Below, piece after piece: positions 11,672 through 20,010 of a stretch of 42,826 bases of DNA (position 1 is the stretch's first letter; each line of letters opens with the position of its first letter). The notes beneath the pieces are model-generated. The model was given only the letters and a program-made list of their open reading frames with translations, was not told the DNA's origin and did not search any database. The translations under genes were made by a program, and so were the position numbers. This stretch comes from Veronia nyctiphanis (GTDB lineage: Bacteria; Pseudomonadota; Gammaproteobacteria; Enterobacterales; Vibrionaceae), in assembly GCF_004116385.1 (NCBI RefSeq), contig NZ_PEIB01000037.1, positions 1 to 42,826 on the forward strand, in the 5' to 3' direction.

Positions 11672-12139
11672 TTAATCAAGGGCACAAAAAAGCGACCTAA
11701 CCCGGCGGCTTTTAAAAATATAAAACGTCATCCAAACTCCAACGAGTAGTGTTACTGCTGCACTCCACTGAAACTGCCAGTGCAACACATTCATATGTCG
11801 GACCTGAATGGCCAAATCAACAACACAACTTACGGGCAGGCACCACCAAAAGTGCTGCCACTTATTTTTAAGCCAACTTGGAAAGCGGTGCTGGCTACCC
11901 GTCATTAACATCATACAAATTGCAGGTAAACCGGTTACCAAGCCTGTGTACAACGCATACTTATCTGGGTATAGCAGGCTGAGAATACTCTCTCCCTGCT
12001 GCCTACTTGCACCAGCTAATATGAAAACCCACCACGCGCGAGCCAGAAATACTGAAACCAAGAGATAAAGAACGGGAGCTTTTCTATTTCCGTGTTTATC
12101 AAAGTGGTCTGGGTTTTCAAGTAGCATACTGCTTTCCAT
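11672..12139 (-). CDS. DUF2919 family membrane protein (YfeZ-like)
   Basis: Inner-membrane protein of unknown function, 155 residues, with four likely membrane segments: APVLYLLVSVFLARAWWVFI, a central pair including LVTGLPAICMMLM and FWWCLPVSCVVDLAI, and WSAAVTLLVGVWMTFYIF near the C-terminus. Pattern and length fit DUF2919 (E. coli YfeZ). First gene of a short minus-strand operon with the secreted hypothetical protein. Confidence 0.8.
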   Translation of the reverse strand: MESSMLLENPDHFDKHGNRKAPVLYLLVSVFLARAWWVFILAGASRQQGESILSLLYPDKYALYTGLVTGLPAICMMLMTGSQHRFPSWLKNKWQHFWWCLPVSCVVDLAIQVRHMNVLHWQFQWSAAVTLLVGVWMTFYIFKSRRVRSLFCALD

Positions 12140-12538
12140 TATTATTTGCTGATTGGCAGATATTTCCCGTCAACACAGCAATTTATAACGTTACTGTGTC
12201 AAAAAATCGCCGTATCGCATAGCGTAAGAAAATAAATGTGAGGCCTGATTCAAAGAGTTATCGGCGACTCTAGAAACAAGATCACACTTTAAGCGTACTT
12301 TTAATAAAAATTTAATTGAACGTGTGTTTTTTAGACAGTAACTGAATCACTAATGCCAAGAACCAATGACAAAATTTTAACGTTAAATGTCTTAACCGTA
12401 GAGGCAATACCTACCAAGCTCTCTGTCTCAATTTGGGGTCACATGATGAAAAATCAACCAAACTTGCCGACTGGTACGACCTCTGTTAGCCTGATTCTGC
12501 GAATAACGAAATAATGAAGACAACAGTAGGGACAGTAT
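12140..12538. promoter_or_regulatory. 399-base divergent intergenic region with a FadR-like site
   Basis: AT-rich gap between the YfeZ-like gene (minus) and the thioesterase gene (plus). It contains the FadR-like operator listed separately at 12469-12485. I see no RNA gene or terminator hairpin. A 23-codon reading frame at 12444-12515 overlaps the operator and is not supported. Confidence 0.45.
12469..12485 (+). promoter_or_regulatory. Candidate FadR operator upstream of the thioesterase gene
   Basis: GACTGGTACGACCTCTG shares the 11-base core CTGGTACGACC with the E. coli fadBA operator as I recall it and keeps the TGGT..GACC pattern of FadR sites. It is 54 bases upstream of the thioesterase start. 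A weak TTGCCG / TAGCCT pair could place it between -35 and -10, which would suit acyl-CoA-relieved repression; the promoter is uncertain. Confidence 0.6.
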
Positions 12539-13102
12539 ATGAATTTGCTCTTCAGGTTACTTTGGGTCGTGCTATGGAAAGCTCGCCAAGGCAAACAAAC
12601 CGGTGCATTTGACACTTCGTACATTTCATTCCGAGCATGGCCAACTGATTGCGACGTTTATATGCACATGACTAACTCACGTTATTCATCGTTTAACGAC
12701 TTAGCGCGGACTAACTTACTCGCCAAGATTGGTGTTTTACCAACGTTAATTAAACGCAACATGAAGTTCTACGTTAATGCCTCTGAATTTACTTTTATTC
12801 GCGGCATTCAACCTCTACAGAAATTCACAATTGAGGCGCGCTTAGTCGGATGGGATGAGAAGTATCTCTATGTTGAGCATCGTTTTGTCAGTAAAAAAGG
12901 GTTACATTGCATTGCCCATGCACGCGCTGTCATCACTACAGCAAAAGGTCAGCAGGTGCATTTGACTGAGCTGTTAAGTGAAAAACGCTATGAGGAGCAA
13001 CCACAGCTTCCTGAAGCCGTCATTGCGTGGAAATCACTGCTGGAAAAAAAGAAAGAATCTTCTGTTCAATCCGGCGCTGGGACTGAAGCCAGAGCCTGTT
13101 GA
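12539..13102 (+). CDS. Hotdog-fold thioesterase family protein (4HBT_2 / THEM6-like)
   Basis: 187 residues with an N-terminal hydrophobic segment (LLFRLLWVVLWKA) and a hotdog domain carrying DVYMHMTNSRYSSFNDLAR, the signature helix region of 4HBT-type acyl-CoA thioesterases. Substrate unknown; acyl-CoA hydrolysis is inferred from the family. The upstream FadR-like operator links it to fatty-acid metabolism, and fadE with its own FadR site lies 20 kb away. It precedes a DUF1499 lipoprotein by 26 bases and is probably co-transcribed with it. Confidence 0.82.
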   Translation: MNLLFRLLWVVLWKARQGKQTGAFDTSYISFRAWPTDCDVYMHMTNSRYSSFNDLARTNLLAKIGVLPTLIKRNMKFYVNASEFTFIRGIQPLQKFTIEARLVGWDEKYLYVEHRFVSKKGLHCIAHARAVITTAKGQQVHLTELLSEKRYEEQPQLPEAVIAWKSLLEKKKESSVQSGAGTEARAC

Positions 13103-13128
13103 TGAATGCCATATAGGGAGGAAACTTA

Positions 13129-13569
13129 ATGATACGTTTTGTCGCACCGACATTTGCAGTTGTAGCCATAAGTGGATTACTAACAGGCTGTGTATCTGGA
13201 GAAAAGACCATGGCAGACAAATCAATGCAGCCTTGTGGTTATAAACCAAACTGCGTGTCGACTCAAGACGAACGACAAAAATATACCCTATCTCCCTTCT
13301 TACTCAGCTCTGAAAGCGACATTGAGAGTATCAAAACCGCCGCCCTCACTTTACCTGGGGCAAAACTTGCTGAGCAGGAAGAAGATTATTTACGCATTGA
13401 GTGTACAAGCCGTTTTTTGCGCTTTGTTGATGACCTTGAGCTGCGCATCGATCAAGGAAAACTCATTGTTCGCTCGCAGTCACGTCTCGGCTACTCTGAC
13501 TTTGGCGTTAACAGAGCCCGTGCTGATGCCCTTCGGGCTGCACTGGCAAACAAGGGTCTGTTGAAATAA
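13129..13569 (+). CDS. DUF1499 family lipoprotein
   Basis: 146 residues; the signal sequence ends in a lipobox LLTGC (Cys21), so it is probably anchored in an envelope membrane. The DUF1499 hallmark CGYKPNCVSTQ follows, and the C-terminal half keeps the family pattern FLRFVDDLELRID...IVRSQSRLGYSDFGVNRARADALRAAL. Function unknown. Preceded by AGGGAGGAA and located right after the thioesterase gene. Confidence 0.85.
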   Translation: MIRFVAPTFAVVAISGLLTGCVSGEKTMADKSMQPCGYKPNCVSTQDERQKYTLSPFLLSSESDIESIKTAALTLPGAKLAEQEEDYLRIECTSRFLRFVDDLELRIDQGKLIVRSQSRLGYSDFGVNRARADALRAALANKGLLK

Positions 13570-13575
13570 GTAATG

Positions 13576-13860
13576 TTAAGACGGCTGAAACATTTGGGCC
13601 AATTGAATGTGGTGGTTATGCACCCACTCTTTATTGATTGGTCCCCAGTCGTCAATCTGATAAAAACCGTCATTATGACGTTTTCCATCCTCAACGAAAC
13701 TCATCGAAACACCAAACTGAGGTAGCGACTTAATCGCATCCTGAAGGGTTCGACGGGGCCAATCTGTGATATTCATCAAGTGAGGTACATTCGGCCGCTC
13801 AGTGGTATCTATCAGGTACATGAGATATAGACGTCGGGCAAAAACAGGATTGAGATCCAC
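13576..13860 (-). CDS. Small winged helix-turn-helix domain protein
   Basis: 94 residues. The segment ERPNVPHLMNITDWPRRTLQDAIKSLPQFGVSMSFVEDG reads as a winged helix-turn-helix (recognition helix about PRRTLQDAIKSL), and the protein is familiar from vibrios as a conserved small putative regulator. No effector domain. It converges on the DUF1499 gene with only 6 bases between stops. Target genes are not known. Confidence 0.75.
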   Translation of the reverse strand: MDLNPVFARRLYLMYLIDTTERPNVPHLMNITDWPRRTLQDAIKSLPQFGVSMSFVEDGKRHNDGFYQIDDWGPINKEWVHNHHIQLAQMFQPS

Positions 13861-14100
13861 GGTAATTCCTTGTTGTACAAAAAGTTATAATACTGTTAAA
13901 GATACCATTTTACCTCACAGACTAACGATGTCTTATTCAAAGTTCGTGTGGTTTCCTGAGCAATCTTATCAGTCGATGATATGCAGGCTCATCGGCTCCC
14001 ACGTTGGGAGCGATATTCGCCTTTGGTCTCTCTTGCTTTACTGTCATCTCAATGTCACTCTATGCCCCAGAAAACAACAGCAAAAATGGGGAAGTAGCGA

Positions 14101-14448
14101 ATGACTACAGTTGTTTATGGGATCAAGAACTGCGATACGATAAAAAAGACGCTGAAGTGGCTAGAAGCGGAAAATAAGGCATTCGAGTTTCATGATTACC
14201 GTAAAGACGGTATTGATCAGGCGATGGTGCAACGGTTTATTGATGCATTAGGCTGGGAAGCTCTAGTGAACAAACGTGGGACCACCTATCGCCAATTAAG
14301 CGATGAGCAAAAAAACAACCTTAACGCAGACAACGCTGCGGCCCTCATGCTTATTCATCCTGCTATGATTAAACGCCCTTTGCTCGAACATAATGGCGAA
14401 TATCACCTAGGCTTCAAGCCAGAGCAGTACGGAACAATTTTTAGTTAA
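14101..14448 (+). CDS. yffB: ArsC/Spx-family reductase YffB
   Basis: Thioredoxin-fold protein of the ArsC/Spx family, 115 residues, with one cysteine in the GIKNCDTIKK motif at the N-terminus and the conserved KRPLLEHNG segment near the C-terminus. Related E. coli YffB binds glutathione and is not an arsenate reductase proper. It directly precedes dapE (27 bases), the same order as in E. coli. The 240 bases upstream (13861-14100) hold no convincing gene. Confidence 0.88.
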   Translation: MTTVVYGIKNCDTIKKTLKWLEAENKAFEFHDYRKDGIDQAMVQRFIDALGWEALVNKRGTTYRQLSDEQKNNLNADNAAALMLIHPAMIKRPLLEHNGEYHLGFKPEQYGTIFS

Positions 14449-14475
14449 TACATCATTAAGAAGTAAGGAAACCCA

Positions 14476-15612
14476 ATGACAGACAGCGCAGTATTGTCTT
14501 TAGCCAAGGATTTGATCAGCCGACCATCCGTCACACCAGAAGACGAAGGCTGTCAGGAAATGATGATTGCCCGTCTGGAGGCGTTGGGCTTTACCATTGA
14601 GACAATGGTGTTTGAAGATACCACCAACCTTTGGGCACGCCGAGGCAACACCGGCCCGCTACTTACCTTTGCCGGTCACACAGATGTCGTGCCTGCTGGC
14701 CCACTTGAGGACTGGAATACACCTCCTTTTGAGCCTACGGTTATCGACGGATATCTTTATGGCCGTGGCGCTGCTGATATGAAAGGCTCTTTGGCAGCTA
14801 TGTTGGTTGCGGCAGAGCGTTTTGTCACTGAGAACCCCGATCACAAAGGCTCAATTTCCTTTCTGATCACCTCCGATGAAGAAGGTCCGTTCATCAATGG
14901 TACGACACGTGTTGTTGATACTCTGATGGCCAGAAACGAAATCATCGATATGTGTATTGTCGGTGAACCTTCGAGTACTAAAGAAGTGGGAGACGTGGTC
15001 AAGAATGGACGTCGCGGGTCAATTACTGGTGATTTGACCGTAAAAGGCATTCAAGGGCATGTCGCATATCCTCAGCTCGCTAAAAACCCCGTACATGAAG
15101 CCTTGCCCGCTCTTGCAGAGCTCGCCAGCACAGAATGGGACAAAGGAAATGATTACTTCCCACCAACCAGCTTCCAAATTCCTAACCTTGCATCAGGAAC
15201 CGGTGCATCGAATGTGATCCCTGGTGAATTTTCTGTCCAATTCAATTTTCGTTTCAGTACAGAGCTGACTGACGAACTGATTAAGCAACGTGTTCATGAT
15301 GTATTACAGAAGCATGATCTTGAATATGACCTTAAATGGACACTCAGTGGCCAACCTTTCCTGACAGATACGGGTGATCTGTTGGATGCCGTGGTCGATG
15401 CGGTTGCTGAAGTTAACGATCAAAAACCAGAACTACTGACTACTGGCGGGACATCCGACGGCCGTTTTATTGCGCAAATGGGCAGCCAAGTGATCGAGTT
15501 AGGGCCAGTTAATGCGACCATTCATAAAGTAAATGAGTGCGTAAAAGTGGCGGATTTGGAAAAATTGACCGATATGTATCAGAAGGTATTGGAAAAAGCA
15601 TTGGCGAAATAA
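14476..15612 (+). CDS. dapE: Succinyl-diaminopimelate desuccinylase DapE
   Basis: Zinc aminohydrolase of the lysine/diaminopimelate pathway, needed for peptidoglycan precursors. 378 residues. Metal and catalytic residues are in place: His68 and Asp70 (FAGHTDVVP), Asp101 (GRGAADMKG), Glu135/Glu136 (TSDEEGP), Glu164 (VGEPSS) and His350 (NATIHKVNE). The start follows GTAAGGAAACCC. Its stop is immediately followed by the ATG of an M15 peptidase (next base), pointing to co-transcription. Confidence 0.95.
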   Translation: MTDSAVLSLAKDLISRPSVTPEDEGCQEMMIARLEALGFTIETMVFEDTTNLWARRGNTGPLLTFAGHTDVVPAGPLEDWNTPPFEPTVIDGYLYGRGAADMKGSLAAMLVAAERFVTENPDHKGSISFLITSDEEGPFINGTTRVVDTLMARNEIIDMCIVGEPSSTKEVGDVVKNGRRGSITGDLTVKGIQGHVAYPQLAKNPVHEALPALAELASTEWDKGNDYFPPTSFQIPNLASGTGASNVIPGEFSVQFNFRFSTELTDELIKQRVHDVLQKHDLEYDLKWTLSGQPFLTDTGDLLDAVVDAVAEVNDQKPELLTTGGTSDGRFIAQMGSQVIELGPVNATIHKVNECVKVADLEKLTDMYQKVLEKALAK

Positions 15613-16277
15613 ATGACACCTTCTGAGCTGACTGGCCGGGAAACCGGCCATTTGATTCAACATGGTTCACACTGGCTTCATCGCGATATCATTGATGACT
15701 TTCTGCTGTTATCACAGGCATCTCAAGAAGCGGGCTTCACCCTTGATATCGCCAGTAGCTTTCGTGATTACGACCGACAAAGCCAGATTTGGAATGCCAA
15801 GTTCGATGGTAAGCGCCCTATCCTCAACGATGATGGCCTGACGCTCAATCCAGACAGCTTATCTGACAGTGAAAAAGTGCATGCTATTTTACGCTGGTCG
15901 GCCCTTCCCGGCGCCAGCAGGCACCACTGGGGCACAGACATAGATATTTTTGCCAGTAACCTTCTACCAGCAGAAACGTCGCTTCAACTTGAGCCTTGGG
16001 AATATGATGACGGTTACCAGCGCCCCTTCTCTCATTGGCTGGATAATCACCTCTCAGACTTCGGTTTTTCCGCCCATACGCTGCCGATAGAGGCGGAGTA
16101 GCGCGCGAGCCATGGCATATCAGCCATGTAAAGACCAGTGAGCCACTTCTGTCACAACTTACCAACACCTTACTTCATGACGTCGTGGTCAAAAGCCAAA
16201 TCTCAGGAAAAGATACTGTCCTCACAGAGCTTGATTCGATATATTGCCGATATATAAGCAATATTTGCGGACATTAA
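15613..16277 (+). CDS. M15B-family D-alanyl-D-alanine carboxypeptidase-like protein (frameshifted near 16065-16069)
   Basis: Zinc peptidase of the VanY type that would trim peptidoglycan stem peptides. The first zinc motif is SRHHWGTDIDI. As sequenced, translation stops at 16101 after an unrelated tail. Lengthening the run of five T at 16065-16069 by one gives GFFRPYAADRGGVAREPWHIS, which supplies the final zinc ligand (WH), and continues to a stop at 16275-16277, for 221 residues. The repaired C-terminus (LDSIYCRYISNI) resembles vibrio homologues as I recall them. Coupled directly to dapE. Without the repair the product would lack a zinc ligand. Confidence 0.85.
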
Positions 16278-16487
16278 TATGGACATCCTAACAAACCCGT
16301 ATGTCATCATCGCGATCGTCTTAGCTGTGATCATCAGTAATATCATGCAATAAAGTACACGGCCAATTCTAAATTTGGAATGAAGAACAAAGATAAGACC
16401 GAAGAAAGGAAAAACGACAGCAGCAAGAAAAAAAAGCAAAGTGGATATGATGACGAAGATGACGATAAGTCCTCTTTTCTCTAACAA
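16203..16487 (-). CDS. Possible small hydrophobic membrane protein
   Basis: A 94-codon frame opening with TTG encodes a very hydrophobic protein with about three membrane stretches (LIVIFVIISTLLFFLAAVVFPFF, VLYCMILLMITAKTIAMM, and a third near the C-terminus). I do not recognise the family. Against it: a rare start codon, a poor ribosome binding site, and overlap of its last 75 bases with the repaired M15 gene on the other strand. It is the only content of the 303-base gap between that gene and purC. Confidence 0.3.
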   Translation of the reverse strand: MLEKRGLIVIFVIISTLLFFLAAVVFPFFGLIFVLHSKFRIGRVLYCMILLMITAKTIAMMTYGFVRMSILMSANIAYISAIYRIKLCEDSIFS

Positions 16488-16580
16488 GGTTAATGGCTCT
16501 CGATAGCGTAACGAGTCACAATAAAATAAACAGCCTCATAGCATTATTCTTTACCTCTGGGAATACAATCATATGTGAGC

Positions 16581-17303
16581 CTAATGCTCACTCAGATCAA
16601 GTCCAATGCGGCGTGCAACCTCAATGTATGAGGTAATAATTCCATCGGCTCCAAGGCGAAAACGGTCTTTATCTAACTTAACCCGTGTCTCTTTATCCCA
16701 TAATCGACAACTTTCAGGGGTAAATTCATCACCAAGGAAAAGCTTACCTTCGCTGTCGATACCGAACTCCAGCTTATAATCAACAAGAAGCATCCCGGCA
16801 TCATCAAAGAGCTGACTTAATACCGTGTTCACTTTGTAAGTTTGGGCTTTTATCTCAGACAATTGAGCTGGCGTGGCAAATCCCAGTGACTCACAAAGTG
16901 ATTCATTGACCATCGGGTCATGTAAGACATCGTTTTTGAGGAATAACTCAAACGTTGGCGGCGAAAGATCGGTTCCCTCTTTGACTCCCAGTCGTCGACA
17001 CAATGAGCCAGCAGCCACATTGCGAACAACGCACTCGAGAGGGATCATATCCAGCCTTCGTACCAGCGTTTCACGGTCAGAGAGCAGCCTATCTATCTGC
17101 GTTGCAATGCCCGCACTTTCAAGCTTACACATGATGAAATAATTGAATTTATTATTCACCTCACCTAAACGATCAAGCTGTTCACTGCCCGGTTCATCAA
17201 ATGCGAACGCATCATTACGAAAATGGAAGATCAGGCGTTGTTCATTGCCAGAGGTATAAACAGATTTTGATTGATCACGATATAATTCAACACGTTTTGT
17301 CAA
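16581..17303 (-). CDS. purC: Phosphoribosylaminoimidazole-succinocarboxamide synthase-like protein PurC
   Basis: SAICAR synthetase family (purine synthesis), 240 residues, at the same place as E. coli purC downstream of dapA-bamC. Conserved blocks include [44 protein letters not shown] and DKDRFR. Two N-terminal nucleotide-binding motifs differ: YRGKAK is YRDQSK and RNDTSAGDG is RNDAFAFDE. The start is TTG after CAGGGA with no in-frame ATG nearby, and I see no PurR box. It is either a functional but divergent PurC or a paralogue with a changed role. Confidence 0.82.
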   Translation of the reverse strand: MTKRVELYRDQSKSVYTSGNEQRLIFHFRNDAFAFDEPGSEQLDRLGEVNNKFNYFIMCKLESAGIATQIDRLLSDRETLVRRLDMIPLECVVRNVAAGSLCRRLGVKEGTDLSPPTFELFLKNDVLHDPMVNESLCESLGFATPAQLSEIKAQTYKVNTVLSQLFDDAGMLLVDYKLEFGIDSEGKLFLGDEFTPESCRLWDKETRVKLDKDRFRLGADGIITSYIEVARRIGLDLSEH

Positions 17304-17358
17304 AGCCCGAAATCCCTGAAAATAAGCAAAAAAAAGGAGCTATCGCGTCCTCTGTATT

Positions 17359-18380
17359 TTAATTTTCGACACTCTGACGACCTACACCCGCCGAGAGCAC
17401 AGGCACCAGATTTGATAATGCCTGTTCACTGATCGGTTTACCTTTAGAATCAGTGACATTGATAGATGTTCTGTTACCGAGGTCACCCAGCAGCAATATG
17501 TATTTACTGCGTTTAAATTCAAGTTCGCTGTCGCCAATGTTCTGCCAAAGCTGCTCGTTTGTGCTTCAAATTCCGCATTAATTGTGCCTTGTGAGCGGTT
17601 GCGATACTCAACCTCAAAGCCAATCAACTCAAGAATACCCGGTAAACGCTCCCACACAATGTCATAAGGTGCTCTGGCAATAATGACAGGTAAACCGCCA
17701 CGGTCTTTACCCAAAGTAATAGGGATATTTTTGTTGAGTGCGACCGCACGCTCCCGCGCTTCGGCGCGGACTGACGCGTCGTAACCCTCGGTGATCAAAT
17801 TGGCCATGCGCGCATTGAAACTTTGACGAACACTTTGGTTCGGCGCGCCTTTATCTGAGTTCTGCCATTCAATCACATCAAGGCGCAAACCGTAGCGTTT
17901 GTTACTCGACAGTTTGCTAATCATGTAACGGGCTTCTGACGCACCACCGTTTGGCCATTTCACCCAGTCTGTTTCAATCTCTTCGCTGTTCTGACTGCGA
18001 ACAGTAAACTGCTCATTAGCAGCAAGCTCAGTGGCTGTTCGCCATAGACGGTCAGACTTTTTATCAGTGTCTACCCAAAGTGTCACACCGCGGCGATCAT
18101 TGACAATTCGGGCACCCGGAATGGTCCCCAACACCTGAAGAGGTGGACGAATATCTACACCCGCGCCAAATTCACCAGGGAAGTTACCCGATGGAACCTT
18201 AAACGCACTGGGAGCCGCAGATTGTTGGTTAGGAAGCGCCGTCAAATCAATCAATGGCGGCGTTTCAAGATAAGAAAAGTCATCTTTGGCCTGATGCTTA
18301 TCAGCAACGCCACCAGCACAACCTGCCAGAGATAGAATCACTACACTGGCAGAGAGCTTAAAAATGGGTTTCATCGGCAA
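17359..18380 (-). CDS. bamC: Outer membrane assembly lipoprotein BamC (frameshifted near 17558-17560)
   Basis: Lipoprotein of the BAM complex that inserts outer-membrane proteins. Signal peptide with lipobox LSLAGC (Cys21 from the TTG start, Cys19 from the ATG at 18374). TTG at 18380 is better spaced from AAAGGA; ATG at 18374 is the more usual codon. As sequenced the end is misread to a stop at 17382. Adding one A on the coding strand (run opposite 17558-17560) gives EFEAQNEQLWQNIGD and a natural end at 17359, for 340 residues (E. coli: 344). Starts about 10 bases after the repaired dapA stop: operon dapA-bamC-purC. Confidence 0.9.
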
Positions 18381-18389
18381 GTATATCCT

Positions 18390-19267
18390 TTATACCATTC
18401 CGGCTTGTGAGAGTGCCTGCATCACCTGTGGTTGGAGATTCTTATCCAACTCAGTCAGTGGCAAACGAAGGGTGCATGATCAATCAGTTTCATTTGGTGC
18501 GCCGCCCACTTAACCGGAATCGGGTTTGCTTCAACAAAGAAGCCTTTATGAAGAGGCATCAAACGCTCATTGATGGCACGAGCTTCTTCCAGATTTCCAG
18601 CAAGCGCCAACTTGACCATTTTTGCCATATCTGCAGCAGCAATGTTGTTAACAACAGAGATAACGCCCTGACCACCTTCAGCAATGAAATCAAGCCCAGT
18701 TAAATCATCACCGCTGAATAGGACAAAGTCTTCGCCACAAAGTTCACGATGTTGTTTTACACGGCTTAAGTCAGCTGTGGCATCTTTTAAGCCAATGATG
18801 TTGTCGAACTCGGAGAGGCGAGCAACGGTCTCCGGCAACATATCGGCGACAGTACGGCCCGGTACATTATAGAGAATTTGTGGAAGTTCAGATGCTTCTG
18901 AAATCGCTTTGTAGTGTTGGAACAAGCCCTCTTGAGAAGGTTTGTTGTAATAAGGCACAACACTTAGGCAGCCGGCAATACCAGAGCCTGCGAACATTTT
19001 ACTGAACGTGATAGCTTCATGAGTAGCGTTTGCGCCTGTACCCGCAATCACTGGGATACGGCCATCTGCAAACTCTAGGGTCTTCAGGACGATCTTGATG
19101 TGTTCTTCAACGGTAACGGTTGCTGACTCACCGGTTGTCCCAACGGCAACGATCGCATCTGTCCCTGCGTCCACGTGAAAATCCACCAACTTCTTAAGAC
19201 TCGTATAATCCACTTCCCCTGATGAGTCCATTGGTGTCAATAACGCAACGATGCTTCCTGAAAACAT
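18390..19267 (-). CDS. dapA: 4-hydroxy-tetrahydrodipicolinate synthase DapA (frameshifted near 18475)
   Basis: First committed enzyme of the diaminopimelate/lysine pathway. Schiff-base Lys161 ([10 protein letters not shown]), Tyr133 and Arg138 (ILYNVPGRT), Tyr106/107 and Thr44/Thr45 (GTTGES) are present. The start at 19267 ([13 protein letters not shown]) follows GGAG and matches the family; an upstream frame to 19300 adds 11 unsupported residues. As sequenced the reading ends early at 18455. One extra base (CATGCACC to CATGGCACC) gives [20 protein letters not shown] and a stop at 18390, for 292 residues, the same as E. coli. The gcvR gene that separates dapA and bcp in E. coli is absent. Confidence 0.93.
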
Positions 19268-19486
19268 GCCTTTACTCCAATCTTTTGTTTGTTTTGACAT
19301 GGTACTTTATGCCACAGGGCAAAAACAAGCACAGACAGAGTAAGGACTCCCGTGCTTTGCGTGGTTGATCACCGTCTTATTGAGCGCTATCGTCACTACT
19401 AACGTACTGATTTCCACTTGGTTAAGTATTACTATTTGCAGCGTTATCCATCTTACATCTAATGAAACCATCAAAAAGGAAAGAAT

Positions 19487-19960
19487 ATGCAAACCCTGAC
19501 AGCAGGCACACCCGCGCCAGATTTCACTCTGCAGGACCAAAATGGAAATGATGTTACCCTGAGCCAATTCAAAGGCGAAAAGAACGTACTGGTTTACTTT
19601 TATCCTAAAGCGATGACACCGGGCTGCACCACACAGGCGTGTTCTCTGCGAGATAGCAAGGCTGAGTTAGACGCGCTTGATACGGTCGTTTTCGGCATTA
19701 GCCCTGATGCGGTCAAGCGTCTGACCAAATTCACTGAGCGTGACGAGTTGAACTTCACACTTCTTAGCGATGAAGATCATGCCGTAGCCGATGCATTTGG
19801 TGTCTGGGGCCTTAAGAAATTTATGGGCAAGGAATATGATGGCATCCATCGCATCAGCTTTTTGGTGGGGAAAGACGGTGACATCGCGCATGTATTCAAT
19901 AAGTTCAAAACCAAAGACCATCATGATGTGGTGCTGAGCTACCTAAAAGAAAACGCATAG
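19487..19960 (+). CDS. bcp: Thiol peroxidase Bcp (peroxiredoxin Q)
   Basis: Thioredoxin-dependent peroxiredoxin that reduces H2O2 and organic peroxides. 157 residues. The peroxidatic Cys47 is in YPKAMTPGCTTQ, with the resolving-type Cys52 five residues later (QACSLRD). The start follows AAAAGGAAAGA. Divergent from dapA with a 219-base gap, and followed by a strong terminator. Confidence 0.95.
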   Translation: MQTLTAGTPAPDFTLQDQNGNDVTLSQFKGEKNVLVYFYPKAMTPGCTTQACSLRDSKAELDALDTVVFGISPDAVKRLTKFTERDELNFTLLSDEDHAVADAFGVWGLKKFMGKEYDGIHRISFLVGKDGDIAHVFNKFKTKDHHDVVLSYLKENA

Positions 19961-19970
19961 CCCCGAATAG

Positions 19971-20000
19971 AAAAAAACCGGCGAATCGCCGGTTTTTTTT
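19971..20000. terminator. Bidirectional terminator after bcp
   Basis: GC-rich stem ACCGGCG / CGCCGGT with loop AAT, flanked by seven A and eight T residues. Ends bcp on the plus strand and the FAD oxidoreductase on the minus strand. Confidence 0.88.
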
Positions 20001-20010
20001 ATCCCATTGT

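Noticed and set aside
12444-12515. 23-codon frame upstream of the thioesterase as a leader peptide
   Set aside because: It covers the FadR-like operator and would lie at or upstream of the likely transcript start.
13802-14104. Plus-strand frame overlapping the winged-helix gene and running into yffB
   Set aside because: The first part is a shadow of the opposite gene. The tail from an ATG at 13928 is 58 codons, overlaps the yffB start, and shows no recognisable family or good ribosome binding site.
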